Assembly (NCBI GenBank): GCA_038030265.1
Contig: CM075937.1
Location: 8,060,001 to 8,124,000, forward strand
Direction: 5' to 3'
DNA: 64,000 nt
Source: Corythucha ciliata
Taxonomy: Eukaryota; Arthropoda; Insecta; Hemiptera; Tingidae
In this document: positions 33,640 to 45,608 of the stretch, one piece after another
Numbering within the stretch: position 1 is the first letter of the stretch
Layout: the number at the start of each line of letters is the position of its first letter
Notes under the pieces: model-generated
Told to the model about the DNA's origin: nothing
What the model saw: only the letters and a program-made list of their open reading frames with translations
Database searches by the model: none
Position numbers and translations under genes: made by a program

Positions 33640-36260
33640 TTCCTCTAGTGCCACTCTCTCACTCTCTCTCTCTTTCTCTCTTGCTGTGATGCCTTCGAAT
33701 GACCGGTGCCTAGGCCGTTGACGACCTTTAACCGGCACACCGCCCCATCCGTGGCCCGGCTGCTACAGCAAGAGGCGGGTCGCTCCCCCGGTCCCCGTCC
33801 GTTAACCACGACTGATGGTGGCCAGCCAGCCGTGCCCGAGAGAGACCACGCGGAGGTGGACGTTCTCCAAGACCGGGAGAGTGGCGAAACGCCTCCGACC
33901 CGACTTACCTCCACCCTACAATGGGCATCATAGGCCCCAGTCCCCTCCGCGCCAACCAGGCGCGGGAGAAGGACCGGACCTTTTCAAACTCCCTCCGGCT
34001 CCCGACTAGCGCCGGGTCCGGCGGAGTGCCCTCCACTCCCCATTCCCGATGGCGCAAGTCGTCATAGAACCTGCAGCGGCGCAGCACGTGATCAGCGGTC
34101 TCGTCCTCGTCACCACAAGGGCACAAAGGAGAGTCCCGCCGCCGGAATAGCCACAATTTGGCGTTGAACGATCCATGGCCGGTGAGAATCGAGGTGGCCA
34201 CGTGTTCAGGTATGAAACACCAGTCGTACTGTCAGCCCAACGCCCCTGCCAGGCCTCCACCACCAAGTCATCGAGGAGGCGAAGTGCCCCCGGCAACCAC
34301 CCGCCCGACACCAAAGGTGCAAGACGGTCCACCCAGTCCTCCCGACACCCACGGAGATGGCCCGGCGCCTGTGCACCCAGGCGTGTCTAGTAGGAGATCA
34401 GCCAGAGGCATCCCCGCTATGACCTGAAGAGCGTCTGAGCTGACAGTCCTGTACGGCATGACTACCCGGATTAAGGCCTGCCACTGCAGGCTGACGACTC
34501 TCGCTCTCTGCGCCTTGTAGGGGCGGTGCCACCACCAGGTCACCCCGTACAAAAGGATCAGCATAAAGACCGACCTCACGTAGCGTACGAGGCAGCGGAA
34601 ATCCGCCCCCCCCCACGTATTTCCCGCCGTAGCCCTAAAAAGAGCGACCAATTTTTCAAGTTTTCCCGCAACTACGTCCAGCTGCGGGCTTGCCCGTCTA
34701 TGACGAGCAATCTGCACGTCAAGGTACCTCCCCACGAGAACCCCCGTCAGGCTCACTCCCTGGTATGGTACAATCAAGGAGCTGCTTCGTGGCAGTCTAC
34801 CCCCGCATGATGACCACCTGGGTGTTTTGCACCGCAAGAACCAGCCTTGCAGCCCCGCACCACCCTTCGACGACCCCCAGGATTCGATTGACCTGCCGGC
34901 TGAGCCCCTCCAGCGAGCTGGCCGAGACGACGACGGCAAGGTCGTCGACATACGCAACCGCCCCCACGCATATCCGCTGGAGGAGACCCGCAAAAAGGAG
35001 GTTCCATGGAGCAGCCGAGAGCACCGAGCCCTGGGGACACCCCTGGTCTGGCTTTCGCCACAGTGGAGCCTCACTGTCCTTGACGTGAAGTACGAGGCTT
35101 CTACCCGAAATATGTCCCAAGGAATACCGGACTCGCGCAGTGCCGCCATGACAAGCGGCCACCACGCGGAGTCGAAGGCACCCTGAACATTCAAAAGCAC
35201 CACCGCTGAATACCTACACCGGGAGGAGTCGACCAAGGCTTGTAGGGCGTCCAAGGCCCCCTCAGTCGAACCCACCCGGATCGCCCCAAACTGGCGCTCA
35301 TGAAGCTCCCCCTCTATGAAAGGCTCCATCCTTGGTAGGAGGAGGCGCTCCAGGACCTTGCTCTCGCAAGGCAGGAGGCTGATAGGCCGGTAGCTCCCTG
35401 GCAAGGCAGGGTCTCGGTCCACTGACTTGAAGATGAGCCGCAACCCGACACCTTGTTGGGAAGTACCCCGAAACCAGACACCAGTTTTAAAGGTCCAAGT
35501 AGGCTTCCACAACTGGGTCCGGCAAATGCTTCAACATCTCGGGCCATACCCCAGTCAAGCCGGGAGCCCGACCCACAGCCATCCTATCAAGTGCGGCCCG
35601 GAATTCCTCCTCCGAGAAGCTCTTGCTCCCAGCCGTCGACGGGGGGGGGGAGCCAGGCATTTTCCCTAATACTCCTCGAGACTGCGCTATCGGTTCCTGG
35701 GTCATCTTGAGGGAATATCCTTTCCAGGAAGTTCCCCAGGGTAGACTCTATGCTACCGCCGGCCACCTCCAAAAATTGGAGAATATCCGGAGACTTTATT
35801 TTCCTACAACCTCCCATAGGGAATCCCCAAGGGTTGGCCGAGAGGGTTTCCTCCAAAAACGCCCGCCAAGAGGCAAGTTTTGACCGACGCACAGCCCGTT
35901 TAAAATCTCTCCGGGCCCCGCGTGCGCTGAAACGCACGTCGAAGCCTGCGAGCTCTCAGAGAGAGATACCCTCTAACTCACTGGTCCACCACGTCGTCGA
36001 ATCTCCCCGGGACGAGGGCTGACGTGGTATCGCATCCTTGGCGGCCCCTATAGCAACTTCCTCCAAATGGAGTACAGCGTCATCAATGAGGGCCTCCGAT
36101 AGTGCTGCCGGATCAACAGTAGACTCCCACGATTCGAGGAGCCCTCTCTCTCTCTCTCTTTCGGGCGCATTCAAACCGCTTCTCTTCACGTCAAAAAACC
36201 TTAGTAAATTCGTCAATTCTGACGTTGTGGGAAGGGCATCGTTTCTAACAATCCCTCCTA
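33640..36260 (-). pseudogene. R1-clade LINE ORF2 remnant
   Basis: On the minus strand from 36260 down come the end of the endonuclease and a linker with TWWTSELEG (36216-35956), a basic linker ARRDFKRAVRRSKLASWRAFLEE (35937-35587), then RT pieces. These are FSEEEFRAALDRM (35705-35487), YRPISLLPCESKVLERLL (from 35512) and, in another frame, QGCPQGSVLSAAPWN and AYVDDLAVV (35165-34797). The C-terminal region has the zinc-like CPCGDEDETADHVLRRC motif typical of R1-clade ORF2 (34201-33905). At least four frame changes break it. The RT active site YVDD is kept. A (CT)n tract (33654-33683) marks the 3' side. Confidence 0.85.
33654..33683. repeat. (CT)n microsatellite
   Basis: CT-rich tract at the 3' side of the R1-like fragment (GA-rich on the coding strand). 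A similar short tract lies inside the coding remnant at 36144-36162. Confidence 0.7.
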
Positions 36261-38100
36261 TATATCCGATTAATATACCCTTCGTCCTTCAATCTAATGA
36301 TTTAAGCTTCACTGAGCCTCTCTAAGGAGTAAGGACCAAAATGATTTACACGTGTTGCAGATTGTTCAGTATGATGTGACCGGGGGGGAGGGGGGTAGCC
36401 TCAACCCTTTGGATGATCTGTGAAGTGGTATCTTCTATTTATGTATTTCATTTTTTTTTTTTAAACCGCTCTCTGTCAGATTTTTAAATACATTTTGTAT
36501 ACACCGCGTGGGTTTTTTTTGTTGAAAGAATTGCATAAGAGAAAAACGTGGAAAACGGGAGGGAAAAGAGGTTTTTAAAAGATCTTTTAAGAAGGGAAGG
36601 GCGGGGATCTTTCATTTTTAAAATTTATAAATATTTAAAAAGGAAGCAAAAAAGCAAAAAACAAACACTCGTAGAGCTGTGAGTTCCCTGCACCCTAACC
36701 AACCGACCTGAAACAAATATACGCTCACATAGCAACGGTGAAAAGAAGGAAAGCGTGAGAGAGTGAATGAGAGAAAAAAAGACATCCCGCTGTTCTCTGT
36801 ATTCAACAATAGCGAAACGTCACGGGAAGGAACATGTACGTGTGTTGTGGAGGGGTGGGGTGTGGGAGAGATTTTGTGAAAATGATGAAAAATGGGTTTT
36901 CAAGAAAATAAAATAAAAATGTTATAAATCATGTCAGCATCTCTGATTACTCCCCCCCCCCACGGTTTTGGGTGTCACCACCACCCCCTCCTCACATCCA
37001 TATGAGTTCTTCTTCATATTTCTATTATAAGTTCAATTCTCTCAATTAAAATCGAAATATTTTATAGTTCCGCAACTCTTCGCCTCCCCCTCCACCTTTG
37101 AGTTCGACTAGAAAACTTAATTATCAGCAAACAAGTACGATAGGAAACGAAATTAAATTCAACCGGAGATTGGAATTGGTGCGGGGGTTGGACTTTGCAG
37201 GAATACGCCCGCGAGACAAAGTTTTATTGGGACCGATCGACTGCGAAAAGTGTAATATCTGGGGAATTTATAGCTCGAAAGTGCAATGGGTGGGTGGACG
37301 TTAATAGCTTCTTTTTTTCGTGATTAAAAAGGGTATAAATTGAACAATTAAGTCGATTCCAACATGAGGTTCTGCTTTGCACACACGAAACAGCGTTGCT
37401 ATTCCACCATCTCTGACCGCGCCATTGACTTCCTAATTTACGCATTAAAATTGTTGTTTTAACGCCGAAAATCGTCTGTACGTTTATGCAAAAAACGAGG
37501 TGCTTCTTTTACATAAATGGAAGAGAGTCAAAAATCACTCAAAGATCACAATCGGAATGGAGGCGTAAGACCTTTGAGGAGAGTGGACGTGTTTTATTTT
37601 TGCTCCCACCGTTTTTCCTGTGTTTTCCGGGTTTTGTTGTGTTAATTGCTCCGGATTTTTGCACGGGACAGTTGTTTATCGCATTTGTCATACTGATTGT
37701 CATTCGCGAGGAATAAACTGAAAAACTCGGACATTTCGCAAATAATCTTAGCGAGGTGATTGTTATTACACTGACTTTTTCAAGAAGCGCTTTCAACTCG
37801 GCGCATTGTCTCCGTTGTCGTTTTCGTAAGTTATCGTCTTCGATTTCTGTACGTTCGGCTTGGGCTTACGAGAATTACTTGACAAGTAATTAATTAGAAA
37901 TGTGAGTTTTGTTTGTTTGTTTCTTTTTTTGACCTTGCGGTGGTTGGTGGTTCATTTGTGAGAGAACTTATCGTTTCAATTGTGTATACTGAACTTTGTT
38001 CCTTTGCCTTTGCTTCCTTGTTCTTCCTTCTCGTTGTTGAGTGGAAGAGTGACCGGCATACGTTTCCCGCAATACACGTGGGCATTTCTGGTTTGCGAAG
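36261..38100. other. Unassigned stretch, including the CR1-like 5' leader
   Basis: About 1.8 kb without recognised coding sequence, with poly(G)/(C) runs near 36378 and 36952. The last few hundred bases (perhaps from about 37,880) are probably the 5' UTR of the CR1-like element, but its 5' end cannot be fixed from a single copy. Confidence 0.4.
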
Positions 38101-39066
38101 ATGACTCCTGGGTCTTCGTCCCAATCGCCAGTCTGCGCTGGTTGTCAAAAATTAATCGTGCACAATGCACATAGAGTCACCTGCGTCGCATGTGGAGATG
38201 CATTTCACAGGTCATGTGTGAACCTGTCGAAAGAAGATTACGCAGTCCTTAAGCAACAAAATAAACCCTTCACGTGCTCTAAATGTGCCGAAAATCAATG
38301 CTCTCAAGCGGGAGGCAGCGTTACCCCGTTGCGGCGACTTATGGGATCTCCTGCTGGTAGTGTCGGTTCTGGCCTACGAGGAAGTAATGTGGGAACGTCG
38401 GAGATTCTGCAAGCTATCTGGTCTCTGCAGGGCGAAGTAAAATCCTTGACTGATGAGATTAAAGGCTATGCATCGTGCGTTGCAAAGCTTGAAGAGGCAA
38501 ACAGTCGCATTCTTCAGGAAAATGGTGAGCTGAAAGGCAGAATCAGCAGACTTGAGGCTGCCATGAATGATTGCCAACAGGAGCTCCGTCGGAACAAGGT
38601 TGAGATACGGGGAGTGCCTGTGGTGGCCGGAGAGAATCTCAGGGAAATTGTTCTGAAGGTGGCCAATGGACTGGGAGTTTCCATTAAGTCATCTGACGTT
38701 GTAGATGTCGTCCGTTTTCCGGCCAAGAGGACTTCCGGTGCACCACCTACTCAGACGTCTTCGGTCAGCGTTGCTACTTTCGGTGATGAAGAGATGAGAA
38801 ACGAACTCGTTCGAATGCGCCGCGTTAAACGTGACTTCTCCTTGAGGAGTCTGGGGATCCAAAGTGGACCGGACCAGGCTGTTTATTTGAACGAACACCT
38901 TACGCCTTTCAACAGATTGATTCTCTCGCGAGCGAAAGAAATGCAAAGAAATGGTCTTGTTAAATATGCATGGGTGTCGCGAGGAAAGATACTGGTGAGG
39001 AGGAAGGAGGGTGAGTCGGCGATTGCCATCCGGTGCATCGAGGACTTTCAGCGGTGGACTAAGTAG
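38101..39066 (+). CDS. CR1-like ORF1: PHD finger, coiled coil, RNA-binding C-terminus
   Basis: A 321-residue protein with an N-terminal PHD-type zinc finger: C12, C15, C28, C31, H36, C39, C59, C62, the usual C4-H-C3 order. A long heptad-rich helix (about 95-165) should form a multimer. From about 165 to the end it resembles the nucleic-acid-binding C-terminal domain of L1/CR1-type ORF1 proteins and baculovirus FP-like proteins (NKVEIRGVP, then SRGKILVRRKEGE). The likely role is to coat element RNA, and the PHD finger could bind histone tails, but its ligand is not known. The frame is uninterrupted. The start chosen is the first ATG, immediately before the finger. Confidence 0.88.
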   Translation: MTPGSSSQSPVCAGCQKLIVHNAHRVTCVACGDAFHRSCVNLSKEDYAVLKQQNKPFTCSKCAENQCSQAGGSVTPLRRLMGSPAGSVGSGLRGSNVGTSEILQAIWSLQGEVKSLTDEIKGYASCVAKLEEANSRILQENGELKGRISRLEAAMNDCQQELRRNKVEIRGVPVVAGENLREIVLKVANGLGVSIKSSDVVDVVRFPAKRTSGAPPTQTSSVSVATFGDEEMRNELVRMRRVKRDFSLRSLGIQSGPDQAVYLNEHLTPFNRLILSRAKEMQRNGLVKYAWVSRGKILVRRKEGESAIAIRCIEDFQRWTK

Positions 39067-39385
39067 CAATTAAGCTGTCGGTTTCTCTTTTTAAGTGTTG
39101 TTGACCTTGGCTTGTTAATGGTTTTTAAAATTTTGATGAATGACGTAATGCATAGGTATACTTTGATTATTTTTTTTCATGAATATTTTTTCTTTTGCGA
39201 GAAGAGGAGTGTCGAGTTGTTCGATTTTATGTTTCTTAGATACAAGGGGACTTTTTATTTTTGTCCTGCACTTGAACTGACTTTATTGAAAATTCTTGAA
39301 TCTTGTTTTTTCTGGTTGGTGTTGCCGTTTCTCGGTATCCCGCTCGTTTTGGCGGATCGTGTTGCTGATGTTTTGAGAGCGCGAA

Positions 39386-42271
39386 ATGGATGTCTGTATA
39401 CTAAAACTAATATTTGTGAGTATGGGTAGTTTTCTTAAGGTTTGCCATTTTAATGCTCGATCTTTACTTGGGAAGATGGCAACTTTTCGTGATATAATTG
39501 TTCCTTTGTCAGTTGACATTGTATGTGTCACCGAAACATGGTTGAGTGGAGAGGTGCTCGATGAGGAGATAGGCCTTGCGGGTTATTCGGTTTTCCGTCG
39601 TGATCGTGAGCACAGGAGAGGGGGTGGAGTTGCATGCTATGTAAAGGCGGGCATAAATGCTGAGCTGGTTCTTAGATCCGACGCAGTTAAAGACAGGGGA
39701 GTCGAGTTTTTGGGCCTGCAGTTTGAGCGCGACGGCCTTAGACTGGGCATGGGTGTTTTTTATCGACCACCTGACGTACCCTTCGGATCACGGGTTGAAA
39801 ACGTACTGTCTTTTATGGTACCTCGTTGTGATCATTTCATACTGGCTGGAGACCTAAACGCTAATCTTTTGGGGAATTCGAGTGACAGCCGCAATCTTGT
39901 TACTATTTTTAATGATTTTGATATGTCACTAGTCCCGTATTCAGCTACACACCACTCGGTGCTGGGGGACAGCTGGCTGGATGTTATTGCTTATTCGGGA
40001 GAGCGTTGCGGTGACGACGACAATTGCTGGCAGTCTTCTTTTGGCGATTTGTCTGACCATGACGCGATATTTTTCGACATGTTCTTGCCACCGAAGTGTC
40101 TTCCTCGGAGCGTTTTTTATGGCAGGAATATCAGGGGACTCGATAAGAGTAGGCTGGTCGAGATTCTTTTGGCTCAGGATTGGAGCGAGGTCTTGGGCCC
40201 GCCTTCGGTCGATGAGAAGGTCGAAATACTCACTGGGCGCCTGTTGAATATTCTCGATGAACTTGCTCCAATTAGGGTTCGGGCCCATGGACGAGGGGGT
40301 GGGCGGGCCACTCCGTGGATGACGCCGGATTTGATAGGCCAAATTAAGCATAGGCAGAAACTTAGGACACTCTACAAAAGGCGGAAAATGCCCCATTTGT
40401 GGACCGAATATCAAAGAGTAAGAAATGAGGTGAGCCGAGCGATCAGGAGGGCTAAAAATCGATACTTCTGTGACTTGTTCCGGGGGGCCGAGGGATCCCG
40501 TGAAACCTGGCGCCATCTTAGGTCGTTGGGTTTGGGCAGCAAGGCTCCCCGCGACGCAGGAGCTTTTCCCTGTATTACGGAGGCTCTTAATGAGTATTTC
40601 GTATCTGTTGGAGGGGATTCCACTGACTGCATGGCTGATACCATACGTAGGATTGACACTATCCCATACGACGACCGCAAATTCTATTTTGACTACGTTT
40701 CGCGAGAAGAGATCGTGGATGCCGTCATGTCCGTTAGTTCAGATGTCAGTGGTAGTGACGGCTTGCAACTGTCCTACATCAAACTTTGCCTTCCTTGTAT
40801 TCTAGAGCCATTAGAAGACATATTCAATGCCTCACTTCAGCGGTCTGTCTATCCGGCGTCGTGGAGGGCTGCCTTGGTTCTGCCCTTGCCGAAGAAGAGA
40901 GGTGCTGTCCTGATGGAGGATTTTCGCCCAATTTCGTTACTTTGTTCCTTGGCGAAGGCTCTTGAAAAGTGCGTTTATGTTCAAATGTCTAAATTTCTGG
41001 AATCAGCGGGAGTGATTGACCAGTATCAAAGTGGTTTTCGTGCGCACCATGGAACCCAAACGGCTCTGCTGAAAATGACGTCTGACGTTGTTGGGGCAAT
41101 TGACGATTACAGGGTGACAGCGCTGGTTCAGCTTGATTTTAGTCGAGCTTTTGACAGGGTTAACCATGGTAAGCTTTTGATGAAGCTTGCTGACCTTGGA
41201 CTCTCTCGAAGTGTGTGCGTTTGGTTTCTTTCGTACTTGGTTGATCGCAGTCAGGCTGTCATTTCCCCTTTGGATCGCTCCTTGTCGTCGTTCTTGCCTG
41301 TTGGGAGTGGCGTTCCGCAAGGGTCGGTTTTGGGGCCGCTTCTATTTTCGGTGTATGAGTATGATCTGCCCTCAAATATTAGGCATTCGAAATACCACAT
41401 GTACGCAGACGATGAGAAGCTATACTATTCTTTTGAGCCCCATCTAATTAACGATGCTGTTAGCAAGCTGAATACTGACGTGGCTTCCGTCCTTGAATGG
41501 GCGATAAGTAATGACCTTATTATAAATAAACAAAAGACGCAGGCTATTTTGTTCGGGACTCGTTATTTTTTGTCGGCATTGTCGGAGGGAGATATTCCCA
41601 GTGTGATGGTGGACGGCTGTGTGGTTCCATGGGCAACAAGCGTGACTACCCTTGGTGTAACTCTTGATCAGGGTCTTTCCTGGGATTTGCACGTCTCATC
41701 CGTTTGTAGAAATGTATTCCGGATTCTTGGTCAGCTTTCTTCGATTAAACATTCCTTACCGATTGCAGTCAGAAAGTTGCTTGTTCGGTCCCTGGTGTTC
41801 CCGCATTTTGATTATTGCTCTGCTGTCTTCAATGGGTTAATTGCGGAGCAGGATTCTAGGCTGGAACGAGCACTCAACTCGTGCGTTAGATTTGTATACG
41901 ACCTTCCCTACGTTGCTCACGTTTCTGAGTTTTACACGCGGTTGAGGTGGCTGAGGGTACGGTCCCGTCGTAGGTACCTGCAGGCAAGCTTTTTGTATAA
42001 ACTGTTTAACATCCGCAAACCATCTTATCTTTTGGAGTTATTCATGACCCGAGGACGCGTCAGTATGAGAAGAACGAGAGCTTGCCCGGGTGACTTGGTT
42101 ATGCCAACGCATAGAACGGCTGTGGCGGACAAGTCATTTGTGTGTTCTTCGGTCAGGTTGTGGAACAGCATCCCTCGGGATATAAGGTCGCTTCGGGATT
42201 TTTCAGTTTTTAAAAACAAAGTTTTCGAGCTTTTCCTTAATTTACAAGAGTCTCATAATGCAGCTTTATAG
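39386..42271 (+). CDS. CR1-like ORF2: endonuclease and reverse transcriptase
   Basis: A 961-residue open frame. The endonuclease motifs are CHFNARSLLGK, VTETWLS, AGDLNANLL and LSDHDAIF. The RT motifs are SGSDGLQLSYIK, FRPISLLCSLAKALEK, YQSGFRAHHGTQTAL, LDFSRAFDRVNH, GVPQGSVLGPLLFSVY and MYADDEKLYY (near residue 672), then TLGVTLD and a C-terminal domain ending in the F-K-N-K-V-F-E-L-F style. The expected catalytic residues are all present. A second ATG at 39422 sits nearer the endonuclease start and could be the real initiator. ORF2 lies 319 bp past ORF1 in a different frame, so its translation must use re-initiation or another route. Confidence 0.9.
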   Translation: MDVCILKLIFVSMGSFLKVCHFNARSLLGKMATFRDIIVPLSVDIVCVTETWLSGEVLDEEIGLAGYSVFRRDREHRRGGGVACYVKAGINAELVLRSDAVKDRGVEFLGLQFERDGLRLGMGVFYRPPDVPFGSRVENVLSFMVPRCDHFILAGDLNANLLGNSSDSRNLVTIFNDFDMSLVPYSATHHSVLGDSWLDVIAYSGERCGDDDNCWQSSFGDLSDHDAIFFDMFLPPKCLPRSVFYGRNIRGLDKSRLVEILLAQDWSEVLGPPSVDEKVEILTGRLLNILDELAPIRVRAHGRGGGRATPWMTPDLIGQIKHRQKLRTLYKRRKMPHLWTEYQRVRNEVSRAIRRAKNRYFCDLFRGAEGSRETWRHLRSLGLGSKAPRDAGAFPCITEALNEYFVSVGGDSTDCMADTIRRIDTIPYDDRKFYFDYVSREEIVDAVMSVSSDVSGSDGLQLSYIKLCLPCILEPLEDIFNASLQRSVYPASWRAALVLPLPKKRGAVLMEDFRPISLLCSLAKALEKCVYVQMSKFLESAGVIDQYQSGFRAHHGTQTALLKMTSDVVGAIDDYRVTALVQLDFSRAFDRVNHGKLLMKLADLGLSRSVCVWFLSYLVDRSQAVISPLDRSLSSFLPVGSGVPQGSVLGPLLFSVYEYDLPSNIRHSKYHMYADDEKLYYSFEPHLINDAVSKLNTDVASVLEWAISNDLIINKQKTQAILFGTRYFLSALSEGDIPSVMVDGCVVPWATSVTTLGVTLDQGLSWDLHVSSVCRNVFRILGQLSSIKHSLPIAVRKLLVRSLVFPHFDYCSAVFNGLIAEQDSRLERALNSCVRFVYDLPYVAHVSEFYTRLRWLRVRSRRRYLQASFLYKLFNIRKPSYLLELFMTRGRVSMRRTRACPGDLVMPTHRTAVADKSFVCSSVRLWNSIPRDIRSLRDFSVFKNKVFELFLNLQESHNAAL

Positions 42272-42948
42272 GTTTGTCCGACATTTGTAATAATGGTTCG
42301 ATTTATGAGCGGAGTATCGGTTTTCAACACGAATGCTTTGTTTAAATTTAAACTCTTCTAGTCCCCTTTCATCTAGTCAATTTTAGTGCAGAGTCAGCCT
42401 AGTCATTTTTAATTTTCTTGTTCTTTGTTAGTGAGCTCCTTTATCTCATTGGTTATTCGGTTCATTTATATTACAATCATTCTATTTATTTACTTATTTA
42501 TGTATTTATTTATTTGTTGTATTGTTTTACGTTGTATTTCATTGACTTCATTGTTCTGTATAGTGATAGATTTATTTATTTTTTTTGATTAGAAGACTAG
42601 TAGTACCTGCTAAACAGCTCATAGGCCTCGTCATCCTGTTATTTGTGTCTCGTCATCGTAACGCATTTCTTCGAAATTTATTATCCCTCTTACACACTCG
42701 CACTCACACAATCTCTCTCGCATTCATTGTCATTTTTATTTATATTTGTTTTTATTGCTTTTTATTTTGCTTCATTATGTTACTGCCAAGACTGATTTAC
42801 TTTGAAAATGGCTGAGTTTATAAGATGCATGTATGCACTCGCTTACTTACAATCACGCTCCAGAAGGTCTATTGACCTTAGAGCAACAGCTTATACCAAT
42901 GTATTTACCTTCTAAGCAATATAAAACTTTCAAAACTTTCAAATATCC
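42272..42948 (+). other. 3' UTR and 9-bp repeat tail of the CR1-like LINE
   Basis: AT-rich with ATTT/TTTA microsatellite-like patches (42480-42550). It ends in AAAACTTTC repeated about 2.3 times. That repeat is the likely recognition sequence for the RT's 3' end priming. Confidence 0.6.
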
Positions 42949-42985
42949 TGCCGAATGACGTTTGAAACATCACAATTCGTCTAGA

Positions 42986-43728
42986 TGTTCAGCCGCAATC
43001 GCCAGTCGGTGATTGTCAATTTTTTCATCTTCGCTAAAAAGTTGACAACCCTGAATTTTAACGCCTGCAGGTTGAAAACGAGAAAATTACCATTTCCAAA
43101 TCACGTTTCTTATATTAGACGGTCCGGCTTTGTTCCTGAATTGAATGGACTGTATTAAAAGTAAATGAAAATGGTGAAAAATGCGAAAAATAAAGGACGC
43201 TAGCAAAAACTAGAAAACAATTAAACAAAAAAAGGTAAAAGGGACAAAGAATAGGAGAGGGATCTAGCTCACCGTTAAGGCAAACGGCCACGATGAAAGA
43301 ATCCGTAAAACACAGAGCCGAGAATTATTCAAACCTTTTAAAATACCCGTTTCACAATGCGCGACAACTCGGTTCGATTTCGGCAGGCAGAATGTGGTGT
43401 ATTAGTCGAGGGTAAAAAAGTGGGCTAAAGTGGGAAGCAAAAACGCGGGAAAAAAACATGGACGAAGGGATAGGAAAAGGAAAACCTATTATGCCATTTT
43501 TACAATCGATTAAAAAATGAAAACGAGTTAATGAATTAAATGAATCAACAAACAAAACCAACAAACAACGAAACAAAGAAACAACAAACAAAACAAACAA
43601 ACAAAGAAAATCGAAACTTTATACAAAAAAAAAAATAAATAAAAATTAAAAACCAGCAACAGATCATCTTTGACACACAATATATACATATATATACAAT
43701 TTATATAGATATCCAGATATTCCGAACA
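42986..43728 (-). repeat. Candidate BEL/Pao 3' LTR
   Basis: On the minus strand it would begin TGTTCGGAATATC at 43728, immediately after a G-rich purine tract (AAGGCTGGGGGGA), and end ...GGCTGAACA at 42986. This gives TGTTC...GAACA ends and about 743 bp. A TATATAAA word lies near its start. The start is well supported by the purine tract, but the far end is inferred from the matching terminal words only. Confidence 0.55.
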
Positions 43729-43739
43729 TCCCCCCAGCC

Positions 43740-45608
43740 TTGAAGCAAGTGGTTCAAAAATTTCGAACTTCCTCTTCGATCGGAAGAGGAACGACCATGA
43801 CAACAGGTCTCACAAAATACTTGGAAACGTATTTTCCATCGACGCAGGCACCCGTCCGAACCTTTACAACTCTTACTTCTCCCGAACCATCCGGATAAAC
43901 CTCGGTAATTCTACCTGTTGCCCACTAGAGCGGAGTAACATTATCTTCTTTTAAAAGAACCAAGGTGCCCACAGTTAAAGGAGAACTCCTTTTTGTCCAT
44001 TTGGAACGATTTTGGAGTTGTGACAAATACTCCTTATGCCACCTTGACCAAAAGCTATGCTGTAGGTGCCTCACAAGAGCCCATCTGTGGACAATTTGTT
44101 GAGGAGCCTTGTCTGCAGAGACTGGAAATGGAATCATCATCAAAGGTCCTTGAGTTAAAAAATGCCCAGGTGTAAGGGGCTCGAGATCATTTGGATCGGT
44201 ACTTCGCGGGCAAAATGGCCTAGAATTTAGACAAGCCTCGACTCTAGCGAGAACTGTGGTGAGTTCCTCAAACGTCATGATTACGTTACCCATGACTCTC
44301 CGCAAGTGAGTTTTGACTGAACGTACTAGAGATTCCCACAAACCACCAGCGTGGGGCATCTGAGGGGGATTGAAGAACCAGGTGATTCCACGACTCGCAT
44401 ACCAATTATGAATGATTTCTTCATTGCTCAGGAGAGACCAGAAGCGTCGTAGCTCCCGTTCGGCTCCTACGAAATTGCTCTCGTTATCCGAATAAAGTTC
44501 CAACACCATGCCCCTTCTACACACAAAACGCTACTTCCAAGTGACACGCTTTCGTGGTCATACACACGAAAACGCACACGTATGCTTTTACAATAGGTTT
44601 CCCATGATAGGGGTGTTGGGGTCTGTAGGGTTGACGCGAAAGCAGGCGACACATTTGTGAAAAACCGCCCTAACCCGCCGTCTGGCTGACACAATCCAGA
44701 ATCTTTGGGCCAACGTTGCCAAGAGAGCAGACGGCCCTGGGTGCCCAAAGTGATTGTGGTAAAAATTAACAACCAGATCGGTCAGGGGGGAACGAGTTGG
44801 CAGGAGAATTGGATGACGTGCGTCGTAGGACCTGTTTGCGGCCATAATTCGTCCACCTACTCTTAATAAACCTTTATCATCAATAAAATGTGCCAAACCT
44901 GCTACAGTCTTGGGCAAAACATGCCCTAGTTTCAGCGCGGAAATTTCTTTTCCAAAATTTCTTTGTTGAACCTGGGAAATACACAATTCGAGAGCTTTAG
45001 CCAGCTCGTGCGTCTTCAAGGGACCTCTTGGTCTTCGACACGAGGGAGTCAAAAACCGAAAACAGTAGGCCAGAACTCGTTGAAGCTTCAAGAGATTTGA
45101 GAAGCGACTAATAATGTTGTCCAGAAAGGGACAGATCTGAACAGTCAAACATTTGACACTGACCTTCTCCTCCAGATCAAATGAACTAAAGTCGGATTGT
45201 GGGAGGTTTGAAAAAAGGCCATGCTTTTGGATCTTGTGACAACCATGAAGGGCCTTGCCACCACAGAGTATTACCGATTAAACAGGTGGAAAGAGAACCT
45301 CTAGACGCCACATCCGCCGGATTGTCCTCCGACCGAACGTGCCGCCAATCCTCCGGCCTAGTCAATTGCTGGATCTGGTCCACTCGATTGGCGACAAAAG
45401 TTTGCCACCTATTAGGGGTCGAACTGACCCAATAAAGCACTATAGTAGCGTCACACCAACAGAAGGTCGCCTCGATATTTACAACCTTGGTCAAAATGTC
45501 CTTGGTTGTATATATAAGTTGTGCGAGCAAGTGTGCACCACACAATTCTAACCGCGGAAGCGTAATTTTTCGTTTTACCGGGGCTATTTTGGTTTTAGCC
45601 ATTATCAA
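43740..45608 (-). pseudogene. BEL/Pao pol: RNase H, integrase and C-terminal domain, internally deleted
   Basis: From 45608 down come the RNase H region (LPRLELCGAHLLAQL, CWCDATIVLYW, RHVRSEDNPADVASRG), an integrase zinc region (HPILLPTRSPLTDLVVNFYHNHFGHPG ... KCVACFRVNP, 45148-44588), then the integrase core with D in YSDNESNF and E in GGLWESLVRSVK (44524-43925). The BEL-type C-terminal domain (LKEDNVTPL onward) ends near 43740. The core's first part, with the first catalytic Asp, is missing: sequence jumps from the MGNL motif to the CRRG motif near 44588-44524. A frame change lies near 45186-45148. Confidence 0.85.

Larger units (their letters stand above)
38101..42948 (+). mobile_element. 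CR1-like LINE with two open ORFs
   Basis: ORF1 (38101-39066), a 319 bp spacer, ORF2 (39386-42271) and a ~680 bp 3' UTR ending in short direct repeats of AAAACTTTC (about 42925-42948). A short tandem-repeat tail instead of poly(A), together with a PHD-bearing ORF1, is typical of the CR1 group. Both ORFs are open. The true 5' end is unknown, so this span is a minimum. Like the Jockey-like copy at 11949, it stands out as undamaged among broken elements. Confidence 0.85.
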
